From the NCBI GenBank assembly GCA_002749535.1, contig MZZL01000409.1:2806160-2870159 (forward strand): 64,000 nt of DNA, in the 5' to 3' direction. The notes under the pieces were generated by a model that saw only the letters and a program-made list of their open reading frames with translations, made no database searches and was not told the DNA's origin. Numbering within the stretch: the stretch's first letter is position 1; each line of letters opens with the position of its first letter. A program made the position numbers and the translations under genes. Positions 47,773 through 58,835 of this stretch are shown here, piece after piece. The DNA is from Apophysomyces variabilis (Eukaryota; Mucoromycota; Mucoromycetes; Mucorales; Mucoraceae).

Positions 47773-48737
47773 ATGACGGAACCTCTCGTAAAACTACCCC
47801 ATTTCAAACAACTGTCAAACAGAGTATGGAGAGTGTTAGGGCTTAACCCAGGGAAATTTACTCTTCAGGGTAAGCTATAGCGGCTTCACACCGGCTCACG
47901 AGTGCTTCAGACTGACGCTCATATACAGGCACAAATACTTATCTCTTGGGAACTGGTTCAAAGAAAATCTTGATTGATACGGGCGAAGGAAAAGCTGACT
48001 ATATACCTCTTCTGGAAACATCCCTTCGAGAAATATCTCCAACCGCTTTTATTTCGGATATTATCTTGAGTCATTGCCATAGAGATCACTGGGGCGGAGC
48101 CCAAGACATCTTGACATCTGCCTTGAACGGCAGTTCTCAAATACGGGTTCACAAGTTTCCATTACCAGTCCCAGGTTTTCCTAATATCGAAGTCAACCCT
48201 ATGCATGATGAGCAAGTCTTCCAAACAGATTCCGTCACTCTCAAGGTTATTCATACTCCTGGTCATACGCAAGATCACTGCGCGTTTTATTTGGAGGAAG
48301 AGAACAGTCTTTTCAGTGCTGACTGTATATTGGGGCAAGGGACAGCAGTTTTCGAAAATTTATCGCAGTACATGGGAAGTTTGCGGAAACTGCTAATCCT
48401 TCATCCGGAAAGGATTTACCCAGGCCATGGTCCCGTCATCGAAAACGGTACAGAAAAGATAAAGGAATATATCCAGCATCGAGAACAACGCGAGGAACAA
48501 GTAGTACAGCTGTTAAAATCCGAGTCCAGGTCATGGACACCGCTTGATATTACGCGTGTGATCTACAAAGACTACCCGGAATCTCTTCATTTGCCGGCTG
48601 CTAAAGGGATATGGTTGATACTCTGTAAACTAGAAATAGACGGGAAGGCTCATCTCTCAGACGGATCGTCTTCTGGTACAGTTCCTCCTGATTCCTTCCT
48701 TAACACGAAATGGTGCTGGACTAACGGCGTGTCATAA
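47773..48737 (+). CDS. Metallo-beta-lactamase-fold hydrolase, LACTB2-like
   Basis: Predicted zinc hydrolase; animal LACTB2 is an endoribonuclease of the mitochondrial matrix. Two exons (47773-47869 and 47929-48737) join in phase to about 301 residues. The protein starts MTEPLVKLPHFKQLSNRVWR, then GTNTYLLGTGSKKILIDTGE. The metal motif is SHCHRDHWGG (HxHxDH type), followed by VIHTPGHTQDHCAFYLEEEN, FSADCILGQGTAVFENLSQY and IYPGHGPVIENG. A C-terminal winged-helix-like segment contains VIYKDYPESLHLPAAKGIWL, as in LACTB2. It shares a short divergent promoter with the coiled-coil gene. No clear mitochondrial presequence is seen. Confidence 0.9.
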
Positions 48738-48814
48738 TACCATAACTCATTCGGGGCATATACTCATTAACTTATGATTTTCTACTCTAGCAGTGGGTTA
48801 AACTTTACTGAAAA

Positions 48815-50156
48815 TCATGCATCATCATCATCCTCAGATACAGTTCCTTCCAGCATTGCAACTGTTTCTGCAACCTTTTTGTTTTCTATTAAAGAGTTTC
48901 TTAGTCGATCATGCCTTATTCAATAGGTCATTCAGTTACCTGGATTTAACTTGAGAGATTTCTTGAATGCAGCGATAGCCTCATCGTATTTCGTCAAAAC
49001 TTCATCTTCGTCTTCAAACAAATTCGACTGAGTCAGTCTTAGCGTACCAAACTAAGCACATATCAGCCTCAACAATGTGGATATCCGCTTGCTTACTAAT
49101 TCCCATATCCAAGCGCTTTCACGATCATGTTTCTTTTCATAGATACTGCTGGCCTTTTCAAGTAGCTTCTCGGTTTGCTCACATATTGTCTACGAAAAGA
49201 AAGATTTTTAAGTTATATTATGTTTCCTGATGTTTTCGACCTTTTTTTCATCAGCTGCTTCCAGAAATTGCTGCTTGTGGAGTAAACTTGCTGCCCAAAG
49301 GCCCGTCAAATTATCATTGTCTTCATAAGGAAATAGTTGCACATAGTGAATAATTGCATCCGAGATGGTGCAAATATGGGCATGGTGTAGCGGTTGATCC
49401 ATTAGTTGGCAATAAGAGTGTAAGTCGTGCATAGTTGTCCATGTTTCCTTCACTAATGAGTCATTGTCCTTGTCAAGTTTGTCTAAAGCCTAGAGTTTCG
49501 TCATATTGGTATACTTCTCGCTGCAATATTCATTTTCATCGCGTCACCTTGTCCAATGCATCAACAGCTTCTTTATATAGCTTAATTTCTTCTTTAGCGA
49601 GCTCTTGCTTTTTCATCAATTCTGCGACTGCGACCTCATCTTCTTCCCCCTCGCTATTTTCTAGTTCGCTTTGCAGCTGTTCGAACAACGCATTCTTTTG
49701 TCTACGAATGGCTGAAGCCAAAGCAATGGCAGCTTGAGCCAACTTCAACTGTGTCGGCAACTCGGAAGTCTTTTTGACTTCTTGTCTAAGAATATCCAGA
49801 CCTTCGCGTATACTTTCCTCGACCTGCACAGATCGACCCAGTTCAACTAGACAAGCAGCATACCCAATGCGATTGTCTGGTTCGTCTTTCTGGAATCGTT
49901 CCACGGCCAAATCAAACAATCGTCGCGCCATTTCGGTATCCTCTTCCTCAAGTGCCATATTCAGCAGCTCTTGTGCCGTTGGTTGTGTTGTATGCTCTTC
50001 GCCAGCATCGTCTGTGCTGATGAAAGAGATCTCGACATCACCTACGTCGCAACCTTCGCATTCTGGATCGTGGCATGTCGTGGCATGATCGTTATTTTCG
50101 CGGCGGACACGTTTTGCCTGGGACGATTCCCCATTTTCTGCTAGACGTTTGGACAT
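48815..50156 (-). CDS. TPR-like nuclear protein, possibly ETT1/Nro1
   Basis: About 400 residues after splicing. It starts MSKRLAENGESSQAKRVRRE with a basic, nuclear-signal-like stretch, then CHDPECEGCDVGDVEISFIS and a helical repeat region: LLNMALEEEDTEMARRLFDL, YAACLVELGRSVQ, LKLAQAAIALASAIRRQKNA and EEIKLYKEAVDALDKV. Later exons give TISDAIIHYVQLFPYEDNDN, ASSIYEKKHDRESAWIWEL, KYDEAIAAFKKSLKLNPENK and the end LEGTVSEDDDA. The layout resembles fungal ETT1/Nro1, a TPR-like factor in translation termination and oxygen-dependent signalling, but this match is from memory of fold and termini. Five introns or so. Confidence 0.5.
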
Positions 50157-50996
50157 GATTTAATCCGTTAGAAACAGCGAAAAAGGTCTTCGGCAAGCAG
50201 GTAGGAGCTACAAGTCGTGCTTTCAAATTGGGAATAGGTATGCGGAGGTTGTGACAAAGGTATTGGTTATGGAAATGGTTTTTCGAGGTAAACCATTCTA
50301 CGTTGACCAAAGCCGGATGATCGAGTATTGTATGGCTTTGTCTGTCTTGGAGCTCGAGTTGGTGGGGTATAGCGAGAATATACGATCTATCCTAAAATTT
50401 CATCGACTTAGGAGCAATTGGCTCCTCTGATCTTCATATGAAGACTCTCGAGGTTCAAACTAGCAACAGGTAGAGAGCCTATATACAATAGCTACAGCGG
50501 CGTTTCCCAATTCAATTGCAAGATATGCGTGAACAAAGCTGGGGAAGTAGATTGTTCAACCAGCAACGGCAACGCTGACGGACTATGATTTAACAGCTTT
50601 AGAGCATTAAAAAAAGGATGAGGATTCAACATTCTTTATGCGGAAAAAGGATGTACGGTTTAATATATTGCGAGAACGTAACTATCTACTGGTCTCTTGT
50701 GAACCTACGATCTTGCAGTAATATCGTCACTGAAACCGCAGAAATATGGCAATGCATGATAAAGCCGACAGTGTATAAGTCAGTGAAATGCGTTATAATG
50801 CAGAGTAATTCGGTAGTGATACGTAAAAGATAATAAATGGTAGGAAGTGATGAAAGGACGTCAACTTTGAAGAGGCTGTCAATTTTCTGTTCGATGTAAA
50901 GAACCGGGATTTCAATCCGATGGTTTGGACTGTCAGATTGACCAGAATGCCAGTCTTTCTCCGTCGTGGAGAATCGTTTTATAATCACTTCGAAAC
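50157..50996. other. Divergent intergenic region
   Basis: Between the divergent starts of the ETT1-like gene and LAS1. Short open frames at 50618-50833 and 50686-51009 are not family-like. The region probably holds both promoters. Confidence 0.4.
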
Positions 50997-52990
50997 ATGC
51001 GCTTACCACGCGTAGTCCCTTGGACAGGCCACCAAGAGTTTGAACAAGTCTATCATTGGCTGTATGCTGACATTGCGGAATCGCCTCATTTAGTGCAACT
51101 CGGCATAGATCGCGTAATTATTACATTACAAAAATCATCGCTTGTATTTATGCCGCTGTAGGTCAAGGCATGGGAAAGTCGAGGAAAGGTTCCGAGAGCC
51201 GTCGAAAGTACAGTAGCGTTTGCACAAATCCGTCTGCGAGATCGCATCGGTTTAGGAGGATCTTGGCTATCTCAGCAAGAATTGCGATTGATGTATGCAA
51301 TGGCCTTTGTTAGGTAAGGAACTGGTACCCAATGTCTTGCAATGGCCAGTACAGAATAGCTGAATATATATAGATTCGTCAATGGCATGGTAGATCCAGA
51401 GCAGGAAGGGGCCTTTGCTGTTTCTGTCGGTAGCATTGCCGAAAGGCTTGGGTTGCCGCTCTGGTTCGTTGAGCTTAGACACGCAGGTACTCACGAACAT
51501 CTACCAAGCTTAGCAGTCTTGCGTGATGGGAGTGAACAGGTAGCATTGACTGATCTGGATAATGTAAGGGATTTTACTAATTCCATGTTAGGCTATGGAT
51601 TGGCTGCATGAGTTCTACTGGAGTCAAGTGCTTAAGCCGGAGGGAGCTAACGTGTTCGACGTAAAAACTATTGATAATATCAGACTATTGTTGAGCAATT
51701 ATAAAGAAGCAAGGAAAGCGTACATAAAAGGTAAAAGGGAAAATATTGCCAACGAGGGTAGTAATAGAGATAATAGAATCGAAGTCGCGACCATCTGCAA
51801 GCTCGGCTCGTTTTAATGGAGCGTTACAGAGGCTTATGCAAGAATTATCGCAGGATATAATTAAAGAGGCTATTATACCTCTAATTCTAAATATAGGCGG
51901 TATGGTGCCTACCGGGAAAAAGTATGTCATACTATATTACTTTCTTATATAACTGTGGACGTAGAAAGCGAGCATCACAGGAAAACATGTCGATCTCTGA
52001 AGACCTCATTCAATTATGGAAGCCATTGTTGGAAACCTTTGCCAACGGCTTTCCAGGCTTTGGAAACGAACTTATTACAGCTATGCTAGAGAAGATCGAT
52101 GTAAATAATGGTATGGTGATTCTCATGGATAGTACTCGATTTTAATTGTATGTTTAGATTTTGTATTGAATGAGAACTTGATCCAGCCAATTCCATCCTT
52201 TGTACGTTTACTTTCTATCCTGAGATAGAGTGCTAATGCCTTTTTTCAAGCTTCAACCGAAACAAGATTTTGCAGATGATCAAACAAAGAGCGCGAGCTA
52301 TTTGCTTACTATAAGTAAGTGACACTTTTGGTCCTAAATTACTTGCAAATTATTGATAATCCGAGCAGCGTGCTGGTTAAAATTATTTGTCACTGAATAC
52401 AAGGATCCTTCCAAGTGCACTTTTACTGATGTCACGTTGGACGACATCATCGATTTTTGCTTGCGCAAACCGAATTATTAGTAAGAAACTTTTGAGGATA
52501 TTCTGTTCCTGATACATAAAATAGTACAAGGAGTGTGCTTCATACCGCTGCAAGCATTGATGAGGATCTATCCAGATCTCTTAAACCTTTTCTACGTTAC
52601 ATCGATAGTATGCTTAGCAGCACCAGTTCGAAGAAAGTCAGTATGGATAAAACTAGAAAGAATAAGCTTAACGCTTTCTTTAGTCTTTAGAGCAAGCTAA
52701 TATCCCAGATACTGACATGGTCAACGAATTGAACGAGCTAAGAGAGCAATTGAACCAGGTTAAAAAGAAGGTGAGCTACAGACATGGAAAAAGTGCAGGG
52801 AGCTGATGATGTTATGATATCATTGCAGGGTGCTACATCAACAGACGCCGAGTGTATGCGATCTCAAGAATTGTCTGCTTGGACTATTTACGACGTTTCA
52901 TCCTGGACAAGCTCTCCAATTGGCTGTCTACCGGATAGAAAGTTCCCCATATTGGATCTTACAATTGAACCAGAGAACACCCAGTTATAG
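50997..52990 (+). CDS. LAS1: LAS1-like pre-rRNA endoribonuclease
   Basis: HEPN-family nuclease that cuts ITS2 of pre-rRNA together with the kinase Grc3. The ATG at 50997 gives MRLPRVVPWTGHQEFEQVYH, then DRVKAWESRGKVPRAVESTV and AFAQIRLRDRIGLGGSWLSQ. The active-site motif RHAGTHEHLPS is present in the third exon (GLPLWFVELRHAGTHEHLPS). After the intron near 51540-51590 come AMDWLHEFYWSQVLKPEGA and NIRLLLSNYKEARKAYIKGK. Later exons show LIQLWKPLLETFANGFPGFG and a C-terminal segment with SAWTIYDVSSWTSSPIGCLP DRKFPILDL, as in LAS1 tails. At least eight introns; exon 1 is 50997-51113. Exons after 52140 are less certain. Confidence 0.85.
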
Positions 52991-53477
52991 AATTAGATAC
53001 ACTTTACTGTAAAATACATATTCGCATTATTTCTTCCTAAATTATTGTTTTAAACCTTATGGATCTGAACGATTAGTGACAACTTAGGATTGAAAAGATG
53101 TAGCTATACGATCAATCACTGGCGTAGCATCATTATCCGTGTGAACCTTCAGTAATCAGCCACCTCCAGTGGCCCAAAGTCTCAGTGTGCTTTTTCAATC
53201 ATACTCATGTCCCACATACAGACTCCAATTCAAAACTAATCCGTATCCAAATATGAAAAATACGGGATACAAAAAACCAGACGTAGTACCCATTGTCTTT
53301 TGTCGACAAGCCGCACTGATTGATTTTATTATGTTAATTGATATCGTGACAAAACGGTTGTTCGTATGAAAAAATTGATCTAGCGCCTACTCTTGAATGT
53401 CGCGCGTTAAACCCAGCTGTGTGTAAAGGGGGAAGGGCAAGGGTGGGCTTCAGATCTGTTACGTATCTCTTATTCTT
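52991..53477. other. Convergent intergenic region
   Basis: Between the 3' ends of LAS1 and NC2-alpha. No coding region is recognised. Confidence 0.4.
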
Positions 53478-53988
53478 TTACTCCTTTGCCTTTGCTTTGG
53501 ATCTTCTACTTGATCGTGGCTTTTCCTCTTTCACGTCTTCCATGGATGTAGACTCTACAGGATCAGGTACGCTGGCAACAATATCTTTGAGGAAATCGAA
53601 TTGCTCCGTCGTTTCAATGGTCTTCTTCCTTTTTAGCCAGTATTAGCTTACTATTTCCTTTTTGGTAATCCATCTTACAGGTGTGCAACGGATAATCGCT
53701 TTGCGTTTCTCACTCTTGTTTCCTGGCAAGCTTGGTCGATCAATGATTGCATAAATAACTCCAAGGCCTTAGCTATCGTTCTATGTAAGAAAGCCTAGAG
53801 CATAGAAAGCATTTCCACGTACAAATCAAGATTGGCGTTGCTTGCGCAACCTTGCCAACGTCCTCATCTAATTGCATAATTTTTTTTATTCGGGCCTAAT
53901 TATTGATTGCTGGAATTAATTGCCGATAACACATAGTTACAAGAGAATACCCTACCACGGGAAATTTGGTTTTGTATTTTTTCTTCAT
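53478..53988 (-). CDS. NC2-alpha/DRAP1 (Bur6-like) histone-fold corepressor
   Basis: Subunit of negative cofactor 2, which binds TBP on DNA with NC2-beta and controls RNA polymerase II initiation. The short first exon (ATG at 53988) reads MKKKYKTKFPV. After an intron comes ARIKKIMQLDEDVGKVAQAT, PILI, then with a further splice SKALELFMQSLIDQACQETR and VRNAKRLSVAHL. The last exon continues KKTIETTEQFDFLKDIVASV and ends in an acidic, basic tail SRSSRSKAKAKE. This is the NF-YC-type histone fold with the family-typical FDFLKDIV after helix 3. Splice phases agree. Length of about 115 residues is short for DRAP1 but complete over the fold. The interrupted Fanzor-like gene ends about 200 bp upstream. 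Confidence 0.85.
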
Positions 53989-54096
53989 GTGGATCGGTTG
54001 TATAATTAGAATTATTGGAAGAGGACGCAAAACTGAAGCTTTTCTCCATGTGACGTTTTTGCTCAAAAAAGAAACCGTTTACGAACACAACAAAAA

Positions 54097-54105
54097 CTTT
54101 ATATA
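54097..54105 (-). promoter_or_regulatory. TATA-like element upstream of NC2-alpha
   Basis: TATATAAAG on the minus strand, 109-117 bp before the start codon at 53988, within the short gap left by the Fanzor-like gene. Confidence 0.3.
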
Positions 54106-54194
54106 TGGGACACCACAGTTTAGACACAAGGGCCTCCTTTTCCAATTCATGATTACCCAAAGCAAAGTCAACAACTACTATACCAACGGAGTAT

Positions 54195-55076
54195 CTACAA
54201 AATATCAGTTACTGATATAGAGCAGTGCTTGTACTTACTAGGTAATTGCCCTTCACGGGCCATGCAGAAGTCGAATCGGGGGTTGGGTTGACTAGCAAAA
54301 TGTTGTGCAAGCTTGTGATTGCTTGAGTATTGAGAGCTGAACACCGGGATTGGACTTCCATCAGTTGAGACAATCATGGATACGCCTTTGAGTGCAATGT
54401 TCTTCGACGCATTCGCATCCCGGTTCATCGTGCTACAGCCGTCGACAACGCTAACACAGTTGGGGTTCACGCAGCAGACAGCTCCATTACATTTTCTGAT
54501 CTTGCCGTTCTTCCCTCGGTATTTTTGTAACTGTACAGGCTTGAGACATCAGTGGCAGGTCTTGCTAGTGTTGTACTCGTGCACAATAATCACCAAGCCT
54601 TTTCGTCGTTGTACTCCACGTAACTGTTTGAGTCCCCTGCGAGCATGTCCTCGAATGTAAGAATTGGTGGGCTGCCAATGGCCGTAAAGATGAACAGCTT
54701 TTTCTGAAATCATGACTTGGGGGAAGTGCATACGTTCGATGTCAGCATACTTGTGGTATGCTTTCTGGGTAAACACCTCTCTAGTACGCTTTTCGCGTTC
54801 AATTCTCCTGTTGTCAGCTTCGGTCCCCTCTTTCTCGGCATTCTTGGCTCGTTCTCTGCGCAGACGATGTCTGCTCGAGCTCGAGTGATGGTTGACAGCT
54901 GATGCTCGGAGATTCCAGGTATTGTAAATATCGTGCCGTAGCTCTGCCGTTGTGTTACTGGTAAAGTCCCGTATCCGTTGTATCATCCATGCAGATGTCG
55001 TACTTTTTGACACACCGGCAATCCGGATACCGGGATCAACGCCGCAAGCAGGGATCGAATTCTTCTCAAAAAGTGG
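54195..55076 (-). other. RuvC and zinc-ribbon region of the Fanzor-like gene
   Basis: This last exon contains the nuclease core. The order is RuvC-I (CGVDPG), a basic helical insert (SSRHRLRRERAKNAEKEG), a block VMISEKAVHLYGHWQPTNSY, then VHEYNTSKTC, the CxxC broken by the TGA, a second cysteine group (KIRKCNGAVCCVNPNC) and NRDANASKNI. After the TGA the same frame stays open for 117 codons to the TAG at 54195. A GTAAGT...TTGTAG pair at the end could alternatively splice to a stop slightly further downstream. Confidence 0.75.
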
Positions 55077-57547
55077 CTTCACGACAGACAGCATTTAAAA
55101 ATAGTTATCAACCTTTCATTATCTCTTCAGATTAAAGTGTACTTACCTGTGGCATATACCCTTCGGTGATCTTTGCTTTGGCGGATGACGTTGCTTGGCT
55201 ACTGCGCTTTTGCTTTTTGCGCTTTCGTTTTCGGGACCGACTTGTTGAAGCGCTGCTTTTCTCTTTGCCCTTCCCTTTTTTGCTTACTTCTCTCATCGCT
55301 TTGTTAAGGACGTAACGATCCCGTCGAGCTTGCTTGAGCTTTTCTTGTAGGACAATGGCAGTATTTTGTTTAGATCGGATTTGTTGCCGGGTTTGTTTCA
55401 GTTTTCGGTATGCCATGCTATTTGTACGGCCATGAGCTGATGTGCTGTGATTCATCCGCTCTTTTTCCAAGGCACCTATTTCCTTTTGTATTGGCTTCAA
55501 TTGTTGCTCCAAACTGAGTATGCTTGCTTGTGTGCGATCAATTCTCTCCTGAAACTGAGGTTTGCTGAGCGTGAGTTTTATCTCGGATTCCACGAATCTT
55601 TGATTATTTCGACGTTCTTGAAGTGCAGATACCTAAAATTGTTTGTATCAATTAACAATGCCTTCGACTCGTATTATTCACTTACTTGATGTGGTGTGTT
55701 TCGGTTGATAGTCCCTATGACTCGTACAGTCCACTCGTTCACAAAGACAAGTCTCCAACGGAAAAATAAATGACGCCGATTCATCATACGGTCTATTTTG
55801 TCCATCTGGAAAAATGCTTTAAAGACGGTTTCTTTTTCAGTCCTCGCTTGAAGCCCACTAGTGATGAATTCCCCTTGTCTGTTTGTAGGTATATCAAATT
55901 CATCCATCATGATTGTGTAGATGCCGTCTGCTTTCACTGGCAAAGCCCATTTGTTACTTGTTTCGATCGTCAGCTTGTTGACACGGTCTTGCATGCCCAA
56001 GATAGTACTGATTTTGTTCGATAATGCCGCAATAGGCAATACGGTAAGTATACGCTTTGCTGGAGGATCATCAGGTTCATTTCTGCGTGGTGTGTATGGT
56101 TTCAGGAAGTTGGCAACTTTGGCAGCCACTTGTTGTTCGGCTATCATCAATATAGTACCAGTATGAACAGCATCCGCGACGTCTTTTGCACTTATAGTAC
56201 GTTTGATCACGGGGGATTCGACCAGCATACGAACAATTGCAACTAGTGTACGAATAGTACGAGCACTGGTTTCCTTACTGGTTATTGCAGCTTGACTACT
56301 AGTAGTAGCTGCCGTATCCTCGTCGTCTTCAGAATCATTGATCAGGTCATCCTCTGCTTGATCAAGCCTAAAACCTTCGTACTCCTCGTCAGCTTTTTGA
56401 CTTTTAATTTCCTCTTCATTCGATTTCTTCTGGGTCTCTGTTCGATCTCTTCGAGGTAAATTATCAGCAATCTTGTGCTGAATAGCTTTGAGTACATTAT
56501 CAGGAAGACCAGTCATGTATGCGTTCTTCAGTTCCTTGGTCCAGTACGATCGATTGCGCCGTCTTTGTACATTAGATCTTAAATCTCGTCGCGGTTCTTG
56601 GCGATCCTTCTTTTCTTCGGCTTTTTTCTTCACAAGCTGCATGTGTGGTATACGTCGCTGTCGTAGTGTAACTTCCTAGTACTTGTGTTCCATGAACAGG
56701 ATGATCGAAATTAACGTGTTTCCATTTACAGTGAACTTCTCTAATTTGGAACACCGACTGCACCTCTTCTCTAAATCAGAGATCTATCACCGAGGATGAA
56801 GACAAGGTGACACTGCTCCACCGCAGTTATTATACTTAGCTAAATCATACACCTATCGCCGAGAAGAACGCTCACTAATTACAAATTCCGCATAAGATCA
56901 AATAAATATAAATAGGCAGACAAGTTGAATGAAATAAAGATATCCAACAGTCTCAAAGGATTCTATCCGCGCCTTTTTCTATGCACATATAGCACAGCAT
57001 GTATTTGGACATGCGGCGTGGCGCTAGGTTTACACGGAGCAACAGACGGATGACATTGGTAAGAGATCTTGGATATAAAGAACCACTGTAGAGATTGTTC
57101 GCCGCAGTATACAACGCCCTTAAAGAATCGGCTTGAAACTGTGATGCTACAGCATCATCGTTGGGGTCGACCAGGGAGGATAGCACACCATTTATGCTAA
57201 ACCATGGTTTAGGTCTGCAGCCCAAAAAAAATCAGTAAGAATACTATAGAATGTAAAACGTACATCTGCTCTGTATATATACCGCCAACCGTGCTGTAGA
57301 ACATGTTTTGGAACTGAGCAAACGTGAATATGTTTGAATCGACAGCGGCGTCTGCATTAATAAAAGGCAGAGAGACTATACTATGTTTAGCTTTATGATC
57401 GCCAAAGTCGTAATCAGCAGGGAAAACGTCTGCTAGGTTGATTTCAGTACTGTAATTGACATATCCAATGAATTGGTACACCTCGCCTCGAAGTACCTAA
57501 CGAGGAGATGTTTAGCTTCCCAGTAGTAAACATGTCAAACGACAAAC

Positions 57548-58805
57548 CATATCCGTAAAATGAGACAAAACAGTTTCCATATTGCTTATCACTCTCAAAT
57601 TTGATTCCTGTGTTATCAGCAAGCGGGATCTTATAGTATCAAGATCGATATCTGGGCGAACAAGTTTTCGCAAAGTTGTGGTAGCCACAGGAATGTACTC
57701 TTGATGGTTATCGTCTTCGTCATCGCTTTGCTCCTCGTCTTCACTTGACTCGTCACCACTTCTGTTATCACCTTCATTATCAATACCGTTTATATCACTT
57801 GCTTTTCTCTGGGAATCCTTGATTGATGCAGCTTGTATTTCGTGACTAGTGATCTTTTTCAACTGATTGCGATAAAAAAATTTTGCCACATCGTTCCAGA
57901 GCAACACTGGTTTATCCGGGCCTTTGAAATGTTGTTCAAGAGCAGATGGAGAAGCCTTTGTACCGTATTTCTCTTTCAAGGTTTTGAAAAGATGATCTGA
58001 GCTTCCGCTGCTAGTTGTCAAACCCTTAGGCGTCTTGTTTCGGTTCATGAATTTCTCTTTGAATTTTTCTAAAGCAGCTCGAGTTGGATTTTTGTTTCTT
58101 GTAATTCTGGAAAATTCCAAATGTATCCTCTTATTGCTGTGATATTATGTATTTAGATGATGTTCAAGCAAAAACAATGATCATTGCTTACATTTCTTTT
58201 CGTAACTCATCCTTAATAACTTCTTCTGTCACACCAAGTGGTGCACGCCGGTTTTTCTTCCTTTGCTCTCCCACGACATTTTTCTTCGTCGCAGCAGGTG
58301 ATATAAAAGGTGATTTTTCGATTGCGGTTTCAGGACCCGGTAACTTCGTTGAGGTAAACCTTGTGATATATAAAGGAACCCAGCGACTGGTTCCCGTATG
58401 AGAGTCCACTTCATGAAGAAGCGACATGTTATAGACTGACTGTTTGTTTTCAATCACTTTAGGTTTGCTCTGCGTGGAAAGCAGGTACACCCGAATGTTG
58501 TACATTTTGGCAATAGCAATCAGACGTAGAAGGCCATTTGCGGGAATAGTTTGGTTATCAGGTAATCGTAGGGATACAGCATGCTGATTGTCACCTAAGC
58601 AGCGCACTACAGCTACAGACAATGCAGCCTCTAACGGAGAGGTGTTGAAAAGCTTAGACACGGTTTGTATACCCCTTGCTTGCAACCATTGTAGCGCCTT
58701 GCTTCGGTTCTCTTTTGATATGGGTCGCCCTCTAGCCCCATCAATCACTGTTTGCATGTACTGTTCATAGTTTTTAGTGGGGCTACGGCTGATGGCATCG
58801 CCCAT
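57548..58805 (-). other. Unrecognised N-terminal module of the Fanzor-like gene
   Basis: About 400 residues from MGDAISRSPTKNYEQYMQTV. The first 180 residues look globular: LQARGIQTVSKLFNTSPLEA, RLPDNQTIPANGLLRLIAIA, KMYNIRVYLLSTQSKPKVIE and SRWVPLYITRF. The alternation of a helix with a strand ending in VYLLS and a later PLYI reminds me faintly of OTU-fold proteins, but no cysteine motif was found. An acidic linker (GDESSEDEEQSDDEDDN) lies near 57740. Its link to the nuclease part rests on phase-consistent introns. Confidence 0.45.
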
Positions 58806-58835
58806 ACTAAGACCTGGGTTTCCCACAAAGTTCAA

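Larger units (their letters stand above)
54195..58805 (-). pseudogene. Fanzor-like RNA-guided nuclease gene, interrupted (long multi-exon form)
   Basis: Fanzors are eukaryotic relatives of TnpB (IS605 OrfB), RuvC-type nucleases guided by a non-coding RNA. Exons in phase are 58805-58192, 58136-57548, 57496-57264, 57214 to about 56987, 56770-55686, 55632-55147 and 55076-54195, about 1,370 codons. The C-terminal part carries the RuvC aspartate in ACGVDPGIRIAGVSKS, the glutamate in VHEYNTSKTC, a zinc ribbon and the final aspartate in NRDANASKNI. The middle has SYWTKELKNAYMTGLPDNVL and a basic stretch (SRSRKRKRKKQKRSS) near 55220. The N-terminal region is not recognised. Two defects are seen: an in-frame TGA at 54549-54551 and a one-base frame change between about 56670 and 56572. 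The intron 56986-56771 is the least certain splice. It is probably a recently inactivated mobile-element gene; sequencing error remains possible. Confidence 0.7.

Noticed and set aside
53900..54160. Minus-strand frame overlapping the NC2-alpha first exon
   Set aside because: Different frame from the histone-fold protein, and no family features.
54195..58805. Bacterial TnpB contamination
   Set aside because: The gene has several spliceosomal-type introns in phase and is embedded between fungal genes.
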